From NCBI GenBank assembly GCA_009391605.1, contig VFGQ01000133.1, positions 1 through 9,585 of the forward strand: a stretch of DNA of 9,585 nucleotides, in the 5' to 3' direction. Numbering within the stretch: the first letter of the stretch is position 1; every line of letters starts with the position of its first letter. The position numbers and the translations under genes were made by a program. The stretch comes from SAR202 cluster bacterium (GTDB lineage: Bacteria > Chloroflexota > Dehalococcoidia > SAR202 > GCA-002694895). Shown here piece after piece: positions 1 through 6,229 of this stretch. The notes beneath the pieces are model-generated. The model saw only the letters and a program-made list of their open reading frames with translations. It was not told the origin of the DNA and searched no databases.

Positions 1-884
1 CAGAATATTTATATGATGCGCCGATTAAAATTTTTGTTATGGGTTCAGGTGATGGGCATAAAACTAAAGACGGAAGATTATTTCATGGAGGGTACTGGAG
101 AGAAGAAACCCAATGGCCATTAAAAAATACAGACTTTATAGAATATTATCTAAATAATGATAATGTTTTATCAAAATCAAAACCTACAGGTAATTATTCA
201 ACATCATATATCTATGATCCCGAAAATCCAGTACCAACAATAGGAGCTAACATATCTTCACTAGCTGGAGTTAACCCTTTACCTCCTGGAACTAAAAATC
301 CAACCGATGTCCCAACTGCTTTAAGAAGGTATAATATTGTAAATCCCGGTGGTTTCAATCAAAAAGAAGACAAGCGATTTTACGGATCTAATTCACCATA
401 TCCTAATCTTTCTGAAAGAATGGATGTATTATCTTTTCAATCAACGCAATTAGAAACGGATACTGAAATAACTGGTCCTATAGAATGTATTCTATACGTT
501 TCATCTGATTGTCTAGATACTGATTTTACAGCTAAACTTATTGATGTATATCCCCACAGTGATTCCTTCCCTGAAGGATTTTCATTCAATTTAACTGATG
601 GAATACAACGAATGAGATATAGAGATTCTTATAAACAAGAAAATTTCATGAAAAAAGATGAAATATATAAAATACATATAATTTTATACCCTACAAGTAA
701 TATATTTAAAAAAGATCACAAAATTCGAGTTGATATTTCAAGTTCCAATTATCCAAGATTTGATTTTAATCCAAATACAGGAGAACCAATAGGGTTAAAT
801 AAAAAGCAAATTAAAGCTAATAATACTGTTTATTTTTCCAATAAATATCCATCACATATAATTTTGCCAATAATTGACAGGTGA
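1..884 (+). CDS. CocE/NonD-family hydrolase, C-terminal part (5' end outside window)
   Basis: The reading frame is open from the left edge (codons from base 3), so the gene begins outside the window; the methionine at 39 is internal. The visible ~293 residues match the C-terminal beta-sandwich (X-Pro dipeptidyl-peptidase C-terminal domain) of CocE/NonD hydrolases. Family landmarks are the entry strand with APIKIFVMGSG, the SFQSTQLETDTEITGPIE block, the YVSSDCLDTDFTAKLIDVYP block and LTDGIQRMRYRDS. The family cleaves ester or amide bonds by a Ser-Asp-His triad in an alpha/beta-hydrolase domain that lies upstream and is not visible here, so activity cannot be judged. This domain normally helps close the active site. 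The stop (TGA 882-884) overlaps the ribosome-binding site of the next gene, indicating cotranscription and translational coupling. Family assignment is firm; the substrate is unknown. Confidence 0.88.
   Translation, partial: EYLYDAPIKIFVMGSGDGHKTKDGRLFHGGYWREETQWPLKNTDFIEYYLNNDNVLSKSKPTGNYSTSYIYDPENPVPTIGANISSLAGVNPLPPGTKNPTDVPTALRRYNIVNPGGFNQKEDKRFYGSNSPYPNLSERMDVLSFQSTQLETDTEITGPIECILYVSSDCLDTDFTAKLIDVYPHSDSFPEGFSFNLTDGIQRMRYRDSYKQENFMKKDEIYKIHIILYPTSNIFKKDHKIRVDISSSNYPRFDFNPNTGEPIGLNKKQIKANNTVYFSNKYPSHIILPIIDR
879..884 (+). promoter_or_regulatory. Ribosome-binding site AGGTGA that decides the next start
   Basis: AGGTGA lies 8 bases before ATG 893 and includes the TGA stop of the hydrolase gene. 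A GTG at 881 is in the same frame and would add four residues, but no purine-rich motif sits at a proper distance before it. ATG 893 is therefore preferred. Confidence 0.6.
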
Positions 885-892
885 ACAATAAA

Positions 893-1618
893 ATGAATAG
901 GCTGCAAACCATTGAACGATATAGAAAATTAGATTCAGCAACTATATTTGGTGGAATTAGAGCAGTTTTAATTGAAAAGACTAAAAATGAATATAATGCT
1001 GCATCAGGATATGAAAAAACTTTTATGAGAGGAGTACATAATCAAACTATGGGTAAAGTGTTAGTAGGTTTTGCTCGTACATTAAGAATGGTTCCTCCAA
1101 GACTTGATATTATAAATGATAAACCTGCTGGTGAAAATTCCCCTGAATTTGAAGCAATGTCTAGTTGCACAGAAGAAAATGTCTTAGTAATAGATGCTAT
1201 GCGATTTCATCACGCAAGTGTAGGAGGAGATGTAAAATTTTTAAATCTATATATGAATAAAGCCGAAGGGGTAGTCACAGACGGAGCAATAAGAGATTTA
1301 AATGAAGTAAAACAATATAACTTTAAAATATTTTCAGCAGGGAGAACTGGTTCAATTGGAATACCTGATGTATGGCCTTATGAAGCAAACGTAACCATTT
1401 CATGCGGAGAAGCTGTTGTAAAACCTGATGATCTGATAGTAGGTGATGATGATGGTGTTGTAGTTGTTCCAAATTTTATTATAAATGAAGTATTAATTTG
1501 GTGTGAAAAACATCAAAAGGATGAAAAGACTATTAAAGACTTAGCAATAAAAGAAAATGTTTCACCTGGGAAATATTATAATCCTGAATTTTTTAAAAAA
1601 TTAAATCAAAAGGAATAG
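893..1618 (+). CDS. RraA / HMG-CHA aldolase family protein
   Basis: This 241-residue protein belongs to the RraA-like fold, which includes 4-hydroxy-4-methyl-2-oxoglutarate / 4-carboxy-4-hydroxy-2-oxoadipate aldolases (divalent-metal pyruvate aldolases) and the RNase E inhibitor RraA. Visible landmarks are the glycine pair at 111-112, GVVTDGAIRD at 126-135 with the active-site R134-D135 followed by E138 (the R-D-x2-E/D signature of the aldolase branch), ISCGEAVVKPDD at 169-180 and GDDDGVVVVP at 184-193. The first ~60 residues and the C-terminal helix make it longer than the ~160-residue E. coli RraA, which is usual for environmental aldolase-type members. Retention of the R-D-x2-E motif and the catabolic neighbours favour a lyase/aldolase role over RNase E control. 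The start is chosen at ATG 893 behind AGGTGA; GTG 881 is an in-frame alternative. The substrate is unknown. Confidence 0.85.
   Translation: MNRLQTIERYRKLDSATIFGGIRAVLIEKTKNEYNAASGYEKTFMRGVHNQTMGKVLVGFARTLRMVPPRLDIINDKPAGENSPEFEAMSSCTEENVLVIDAMRFHHASVGGDVKFLNLYMNKAEGVVTDGAIRDLNEVKQYNFKIFSAGRTGSIGIPDVWPYEANVTISCGEAVVKPDDLIVGDDDGVVVVPNFIINEVLIWCEKHQKDEKTIKDLAIKENVSPGKYYNPEFFKKLNQKE
1609..1614 (+). promoter_or_regulatory. Ribosome-binding site for a TTG start
   Basis: AAAGGA, inside the last codons of the RraA-like gene, stands 8 bases before TTG 1623. This supports the rare TTG start, which gives a short spacer of 4 bases between the two genes. Confidence 0.6.
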
Positions 1619-1622
1619 TAAA

Positions 1623-2822
1623 TTGACATATAGAGATAAACCAATTCTTAGCAAACAAGAAGCAATACAATTACATAATGATTCATTAGTTATAGATTCT
1701 CAGCAACCTCCAATTACCTCTGGTGCTTTATTTACAAAAAACATGAAAGAAACATTAGATGAATGGTTTAAAGACGGCATGACAAGAGGGGAAGCAAGAG
1801 GACATTTGTCAAATATGATTGCAGATGAAATTCAAAATGACCAAGATGCGAGAAATCAGTATATTGATTTATGGAATAAATCTGGAGTTACTGTTGCTAG
1901 TGGAACTTATGCCGGCCCTGCCAAAATGGAAGATGCATATGAAATTTCAGTAAACGGAATAGCTAATGCAATTTCAATTATTAATGCTATTCCTGAAAAG
2001 TTAATGTTAGTTACTACATCCGATCATATTGTTGAAGCCCATGAAACAAATAAATATGGAATAATTTTTGATTTTCAAGACACAACATCATTTGGAACTG
2101 ATTTAAACAAAGTCGATTTTTTCTATAATTTGGGATTAAGGGTTGTGCAGTTAACCTATAATTTAAGAAATTTAGTTGGTGATGGTTGTACTGAATTACA
2201 CAAAAGCGGACTAACATATTTTGGGAAGGAATTAGTAAGTAAACTTAATGATATGAATATACTGGTTGATGTTAGTCATTGTAGTGAACAGGTAGGCTGG
2301 GATACTATAGAAACATCAAAATCTCCAGTTGTAATCACTCACTCAGCAAGTGCTGCAGTATTTAAACATGATAGAGGTAAGGGAGACAAATTAGCCAAAG
2401 CTATTGCAGACAATGGCGGTTTCTTTGGAGTTGTAATTATTCCCGGTTTTATCCAGGGATCTGATACAGGAAATCTAGATCATTGGGCAATGCATATTGA
2501 ACACCTTGTAAATATTATGGGGATTGATCATGTATGTATTGGAACAGACAAAATGGGCCCTGGACCAGGTACAGAATCTTTATTTGAATACCCCGGGGAA
2601 ATGCCATTTGCAAAAGCAGGAGAATTTTCTTGGCAAGGATGGCAAGAAAAGCATAGAGTTAATGGGCCAAGTGCAACAGGAATTAAACTTGAAGGTTATA
2701 ATGATTTTGGAGATTGGCCAAATCTTACAATAAAATTAGCCGAAAGAGGTTTTAATGAAGAAGAAATCAGAAAAATGCTTGGATTAAATTATCTTCGTAT
2801 CTATAAAGAAGTTGTAGGTTAA
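1623..2822 (+). CDS. Peptidase M19 (membrane/renal dipeptidase) homologue with altered metal site
   Basis: This 399-residue protein has the TIM-barrel metallo-amidohydrolase layout of family M19. It lacks a signal peptide or membrane segment, so it is probably cytoplasmic. Recognisable blocks are LVIDSQQPP (22-30), the GIIFDFQDTTS strand (146-156), LGLRVVQLTYNLRNLVGDG (170-188), VDVSHC (215-220), VVITHS (236-241), CIGTDKMG (305-312) and the C-terminal LGLNYLRIY (386-394). H219, H240 and D309 match the second-site histidines and the catalytic-region aspartate. The canonical first-site H-x-D after the first strand is missing (DSQQPP), and the bridging Glu of the E-G-G-H motif appears as FQDT. 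A branch of M19-like proteins with such replacements exists, so a true dipeptidase activity is doubtful and another amidohydrolase or lyase reaction is possible. The gene is third in an operon with hydrolase and aldolase genes. The TTG start is supported by AAAGGA. Confidence 0.85.
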   Translation: MTYRDKPILSKQEAIQLHNDSLVIDSQQPPITSGALFTKNMKETLDEWFKDGMTRGEARGHLSNMIADEIQNDQDARNQYIDLWNKSGVTVASGTYAGPAKMEDAYEISVNGIANAISIINAIPEKLMLVTTSDHIVEAHETNKYGIIFDFQDTTSFGTDLNKVDFFYNLGLRVVQLTYNLRNLVGDGCTELHKSGLTYFGKELVSKLNDMNILVDVSHCSEQVGWDTIETSKSPVVITHSASAAVFKHDRGKGDKLAKAIADNGGFFGVVIIPGFIQGSDTGNLDHWAMHIEHLVNIMGIDHVCIGTDKMGPGPGTESLFEYPGEMPFAKAGEFSWQGWQEKHRVNGPSATGIKLEGYNDFGDWPNLTIKLAERGFNEEEIRKMLGLNYLRIYKEVVG

Positions 2823-2846
2823 ATCCTATTATAATTTAACCTGCGA
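2812..2846. terminator. Hairpin between convergent genes, candidate bidirectional terminator
   Basis: Bases 2812-2824 pair with 2834-2846 around a 9-base loop. The inner nine pairs (2816-2824 with 2834-2842) are perfect Watson-Crick, followed by a G-T wobble, a G-C pair, a second wobble and a T-A pair. It spans the stop codons of both convergent genes (2820-2822 and 2829-2831). Neither side has a strong T-tract, so it is not a textbook intrinsic terminator. In the minus-strand RNA the two wobbles become A-C mismatches, so folding should be stronger in the plus transcript. Confidence 0.55.
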
Positions 2847-3803
2847 AACCATTTCATTACCTTCTAATGCGTTCACAATGTTTTGCGCTGCAATCATAGC
2901 CATTTTCTTAAAAGTTTCATTACTTGCACTCCCAATATGTGGAGTAACTAATACTTTTGGATGGTTTATAATCTCACTTTTATAATCAGGTGGTTCCGGA
3001 TCAGTGACATCAAGTGCAGCAGCATATATATTTCCTGCATTTATAGCATCAATTAATGAATCTTGATCTAAAGTTGCTCCTCTGGAAGTATTTATTAATT
3101 TAACATTTTTCATAAGTGAAAATTGTTCTTTACCAACAATTTTGTGGGTTTCAGGAGTTAATGCACAATGAATTGAAATATATTCACAGTTTGCAACTAA
3201 ATCATTAATATTATCAATCCAATTGATTCCAATTTGTTCCTCTATATCAGGCTTTCTATTTCTTGACCAATAGTATGTATTCATATTAAAACCATTAATA
3301 GCTCTTTTTGCAAACGCTGTCCCAATTTGTCCAAGTCCGATTATGCCTAAACTTTTGTTATATATATCAAAACCTAAATAAGGTAATTGATAAAAAGTTT
3401 GCCATTTACCTTTTAATACATCTCTATTGGAGTATGTGATGTTTCGAGCTATATTTAACAATAATGCCATTGTGAAATCAGCACAGGTTTCCACTAAAAC
3501 ACCAGGAGTATTTCCAACTAAAATATCACGATCTTTTGCAGCTTTTATGTCTATATTTTCATATCCTACAGCTCTATTTGAAATTACTTTTAAATGAGGG
3601 GCTGAAGATATAATACTTGATGTAATTATATCGTTAAATTCAGAAATAATAGCAACACAATCTTTTAATATATCTATAATTTCTAATTCAGTAGGAGGAT
3701 TTTTGTTATCCCATGTAATTACTTCATATTTTTTTTCACGAAGAAAATTTATTGCTTCTTCATGCCAATTTCGTGTTAAAAATATTTTACTGTTAGGTTG
3801 CAT
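2829..3803 (-). CDS. D-2-hydroxyacid dehydrogenase, glyoxylate/hydroxypyruvate reductase type
   Basis: This 324-residue protein has the complete two-domain D-isomer 2-hydroxyacid dehydrogenase architecture. The substrate loop is RAVGYENID (77-85), the dinucleotide motif is GLGQIG (156-161), and the catalytic triad is R241 in NTSRG, E270 in DVTDPEP and H289 in TPHIGS. DVTDPEP is the form typical of glyoxylate/hydroxypyruvate reductases. The second Rossmann strand ends in WSRNRKP (179-185) instead of an acidic residue. This basic cluster is like those that bind the 2'-phosphate of NADP(H), so NADPH preference is inferred. The likely reaction is reduction of glyoxylate or hydroxypyruvate to glycolate or D-glycerate, though other short 2-oxoacids are possible. 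The gene follows the FAD oxidoreductase gene after only 11 bases and lacks a clear Shine-Dalgarno, so it is probably cotranscribed with it. Confidence 0.92.
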   Translation of the reverse strand: MQPNSKIFLTRNWHEEAINFLREKKYEVITWDNKNPPTELEIIDILKDCVAIISEFNDIITSSIISSAPHLKVISNRAVGYENIDIKAAKDRDILVGNTPGVLVETCADFTMALLLNIARNITYSNRDVLKGKWQTFYQLPYLGFDIYNKSLGIIGLGQIGTAFAKRAINGFNMNTYYWSRNRKPDIEEQIGINWIDNINDLVANCEYISIHCALTPETHKIVGKEQFSLMKNVKLINTSRGATLDQDSLIDAINAGNIYAAALDVTDPEPPDYKSEIINHPKVLVTPHIGSASNETFKKMAMIAAQNIVNALEGNEMVSQVKL

Positions 3804-3805
3804 TT

Positions 3806-3821
3806 TAAATAATGTTATTTA
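3806..3821. repeat. Palindrome at the start of the dehydrogenase gene
   Basis: TAAATAA-TG-TTATTTA is a perfect inverted repeat around a TG centre, covering the 11-base gap before the dehydrogenase start and the stop of the FAD gene. Its inner 12 bases (AATAATGTTATT, 3808-3819) recur exactly at 4943-4954, near the start of the first gene of the same operon. It could be an operator or a small intercistronic hairpin, or a chance result of AT-rich DNA. Confidence 0.35.
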
Positions 3822-4921
3822 TAAAATCTTTTTATCCGATAAAAATCTATCTCAGATACATGTTGTTTGTCAACTATTTCTGTTTTGATAATTCTTGCTA
3901 ATATTGGAGCTAAAGTAACTCCACTATGAGTCATCACTATATATACATTTGAATTTTCATATAATCCAATTATAGGCAGTCCATCTTTAGGCATAACACG
4001 TAAACCATACTTATATCCTGAATAAACAATTTTATGTTTTAAATATTTTGATAATTCATCATATAATTTTACTGTAAATTTATTTGGGTTAATAAATTGA
4101 GATTCATCCTGACTTCCAATACCACATATAATTTCATTGTCATGGTTTTGTCTGAAATGAATATGCGGAATATCATTTTCAGTTATTAAATTTAAAGATG
4201 AATATTTTTTTAGAACTTTGGTAGTTGGTTTTGTGGAAATAACAATTCCTGGACTAATTATTTGTGGAAGATATATATTCATCATAGATGCAATTTTACT
4301 AGTTTGAAAACCAGCAGCAAACAAATACATTTCTGAAAATATTTTTGTTTTATTGTTATCATCTAATTCTAAATATTTAACATTATTATTTTTAGATATT
4401 ACATTTTTAACTTCAGCATTTATAAATTTAATATTTTTTTTAGCAATTAACTTCTTTTTAATTCTATTAATTAAAATATCTGTTTCAACCCACCCATCAT
4501 ATTTACTCTGTATAGCGAAATTAAAATTGTCTAGTATTAAATTACTTTCAATGTCCTTTATTTTCTTTATGTCTAAAAACTCTTTTCCATGATTGGTTTC
4601 AGAATTGATTAATTTATGTAAATAATCTATTCTTTTAGAATTTTTATATAATCTTAGATCTCCACCAAATTTGATTTCGTCGTCTGATACTAAATTTTTA
4701 TTATATAATTCATGCCATAGATGCATAGAATCTAAATTTAATTTATTGTAATAATCTGGTGATTTGTCAAATGCATTAATCCATGCAAATGAATGATATG
4801 ATGCAGATTTTTTATCATTATTCTTATTAATAATAGTTATATCATCAATATAATCTGATAAAGTATCAGCGATCATTGCTCCTACAATACCAAAACCAAC
4901 TATTGTCAAATGAGATTTCAT
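3815..4921 (-). CDS. FAD-dependent oxidoreductase, DAO (glycine/D-amino-acid oxidase) family
   Basis: This 368-residue protein begins with the FAD Rossmann fold (IVGFGIVG, GxGxxG at 9-14), followed by SYHSFAWINAF (41-51), typical of DAO-family members. An ATG-like strand near 199-205 (YLFAAGF) follows, then the C-terminal substrate/FAD block GLRVMPKDGLPIIG (306-319) and MTHSGVTLAPILA (330-342). R308 is the usual carboxylate-binding candidate. The family oxidises amines or amino acids (glycine, sarcosine, D-amino acids) to imines that hydrolyse to 2-oxoacids, or dehydrogenates 2-hydroxyacids. The exact substrate cannot be read from the sequence. The acidic residue normally ending the second beta strand and contacting the FAD ribose appears as N32 (IINKN). 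No signal or membrane segment is visible. It is the first gene of an operon with the dehydrogenase; its product could feed that enzyme. There is no good Shine-Dalgarno before ATG 4921. Confidence 0.87.
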   Translation of the reverse strand: MKSHLTIVGFGIVGAMIADTLSDYIDDITIINKNNDKKSASYHSFAWINAFDKSPDYYNKLNLDSMHLWHELYNKNLVSDDEIKFGGDLRLYKNSKRIDYLHKLINSETNHGKEFLDIKKIKDIESNLILDNFNFAIQSKYDGWVETDILINRIKKKLIAKKNIKFINAEVKNVISKNNNVKYLELDDNNKTKIFSEMYLFAAGFQTSKIASMMNIYLPQIISPGIVISTKPTTKVLKKYSSLNLITENDIPHIHFRQNHDNEIICGIGSQDESQFINPNKFTVKLYDELSKYLKHKIVYSGYKYGLRVMPKDGLPIIGLYENSNVYIVMTHSGVTLAPILARIIKTEIVDKQHVSEIDFYRIKRFYK

Positions 4922-4928
4922 AATCTTA

Positions 4929-4934
4929 ATTATA
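4929..4934 (-). promoter_or_regulatory. Possible -10 element for a leaderless FAD-oxidoreductase transcript
   Basis: On the minus strand TATAAT stands 7 bases before ATG 4921, so transcription would begin at or next to the start codon. This fits the lack of a Shine-Dalgarno there. No convincing -35 is visible, and the region is so AT-rich that a chance match is quite possible. Confidence 0.3.
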
Positions 4935-4941
4935 TATACAA

Positions 4942-4955
4942 TAATAATGTTATTA
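4942..4955. repeat. Palindrome in the divergent control region
   Basis: TAATAA-TG-TTATTA is a perfect inverted repeat around TG. It lies between the divergent FAD oxidoreductase and aminotransferase genes, just upstream of the possible minus-strand -10. It shares the exact 12-base core with the palindrome at 3806-3821. This is a candidate operator for a dimeric regulator; no regulator gene is present in the window. Confidence 0.35.
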
Positions 4956-4994
4956 AAATTGATTCTATCCTATGTCACAAAAATATTCGATAAA

Positions 4995-5003
4995 TGATAT
5001 AAT
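4995..5003 (+). promoter_or_regulatory. Extended -10 promoter of the aminotransferase operon
   Basis: TGATATAAT is a perfect TGn-extended -10 (TATAAT at 4998-5003), lying 38 bases before ATG 5042. The -35 region around 4975-4980 is poor, as allowed for extended -10 promoters. It predicts a start of transcription near 5010 and a ~30-base leader containing the ribosome-binding site AAGGGA at 5031-5036. Confidence 0.55.
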
Positions 5004-5041
5004 CAGTTCATCAATTTCAAGGATATTTATAAGGGAATTTA

Positions 5042-6229
5042 ATGAATTACGAAAACAAATTTACAACACACAATATACCAGAAGTTACATTTCCAGACGG
5101 CTTAAGGGATGAAACAAAATATACTTTTTCTATAACTTATACTGATCAACATAGTATGGATTATTCAAGATTTGCTGAAACAACAAAAGATATTATATTA
5201 AAAGATGGTAATTCATTAGCACCTTATCCTGACCCTCAAGGATATTTAGAATTAAGAACCTTAATATCAGAAAGATTATCCAATTTACGTGGAATTCAAA
5301 CAGATCCTGATTCAATAGTCATTACGGGAGGAGCAGGGGGAGCTATATCTACTTTATTAGATATTTTTCTCGAACCAAATGATACAGTTTTAATAGAAGA
5401 ATTTAGTTATTTAGGTACTTTGGCTATGTTACTTTCAAGACGAGCAAATGTTGTACACATTGACTGTGATGATGAGGGAATAATACCTGAAAGTTTAGAA
5501 GAAAATTTAGCAACTCTCAAATCTAAAAATATAACCCCAAAATTTATGTATTTAATATCGGTTTTCCAAAATCCAACAGGTATCACTATCCCTCTCAAAA
5601 GAAGGAAAGACATATTAGAAATTGCACAAAAATATAATGTACCAATTATTGAAAATGAAAGTTATGCTGATTTTGTAATTGATGGAGATCCTTTACCTCC
5701 GGCTATGTATGGTATGGATGATACTAATTCGGTTATATATACTTCAGCTTATACAAAATTTCTTGGTTGTGGATTAAGGGTAGGATATGCTGTAGTTCCA
5801 GATCCAGTGAAAGATGAATTAGCAAAATTAAGATTTGGGACAAGCCCTAGCCAATTAGCAACTATGGCTGTATATAACTATTTAGATAAGCATGGATATG
5901 AACATGGACTAGAAGTTGAACAATCTTTAATGAAAAAACGTGATGCTATGCTAAGTGCTTTAAAAGAAAATTTTCCTGACACTTGCGAATGGACAAAACC
6001 TAATGGTGGAATGATGCTTTGGATGAAATTACCTGAAAACGCAGATTCATGGGAAACATTAAGAAAAGCTGTAGATAGGGGAGTTAAATACAATCCAGGA
6101 GGGTTATTTAGAGCAAATCGTGATAGGAATAATTATTTAAGATTAACATATAGCTACAATACACCTAATGAAATTCATGAGGGTATTAAAATATTAGCTG
6201 ATGTATTTGAAGAAGAAAAATTAATCTAA
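5042..6229 (+). CDS. PLP-dependent class I/II aminotransferase (LysN/MocR-domain-like)
   Basis: This 395-residue protein is a full-length fold-type-I aminotransferase related to 2-aminoadipate and multi-substrate aminotransferases, without a DNA-binding domain. Landmarks are YPDPQGYLELR (62-72), the glycine-rich cofactor loop ITGGAGGAIS (94-103), FQNPTG (175-180), the Schiff-base lysine K239 in YTKFLG, the phosphate-contacting arginine R246 in GLRVGY and the substrate-carboxylate arginine R367 in YLRLTYS. The usual aspartate that pairs with the PLP ring nitrogen (three residues before Y208) reads as N205 in IIENESYAD. The reaction is expected to be amino transfer between an amino acid and a 2-oxoacid; the substrate is unknown. 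ATG 5042 is preceded by AAGGGA five bases upstream. The last base of the stop is the first base of the next gene, so the two are translationally coupled. Confidence 0.92.
   Translation: MNYENKFTTHNIPEVTFPDGLRDETKYTFSITYTDQHSMDYSRFAETTKDIILKDGNSLAPYPDPQGYLELRTLISERLSNLRGIQTDPDSIVITGGAGGAISTLLDIFLEPNDTVLIEEFSYLGTLAMLLSRRANVVHIDCDDEGIIPESLEENLATLKSKNITPKFMYLISVFQNPTGITIPLKRRKDILEIAQKYNVPIIENESYADFVIDGDPLPPAMYGMDDTNSVIYTSAYTKFLGCGLRVGYAVVPDPVKDELAKLRFGTSPSQLATMAVYNYLDKHGYEHGLEVEQSLMKKRDAMLSALKENFPDTCEWTKPNGGMMLWMKLPENADSWETLRKAVDRGVKYNPGGLFRANRDRNNYLRLTYSYNTPNEIHEGIKILADVFEEEKLI

Noticed and set aside
881..892. GTG 881 as the start of the RraA-like gene, giving a 4-base gene overlap
   Set aside because: It is possible, but no ribosome-binding site precedes it at a usable distance, whereas AGGTGA is well placed for ATG 893.
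1338..1365. T-loop-like GGTTCAATT stretch that could hint at a tRNA
   Set aside because: It lies within the conserved coding core of the RraA-like gene, and no acceptor or anticodon stem partner is visible.
2014..2217. Short minus-strand open frame inside the M19-like gene
   Set aside because: It lies wholly within a well-supported gene on the other strand and has no ribosome-binding site and no recognisable motif. The same applies to the short frames at 2524-2733, 4353-4592, 5407-5613, 5878-6093, 6585-6830 and 7344-7574.
3703..3888. Small plus-strand frame across the 3804-3814 intercistronic gap
   Set aside because: It opposes two cotranscribed minus-strand genes. Its translation is a low-complexity hydrophobic/aromatic mix as expected from AT-rich antisense, with no ribosome-binding site.
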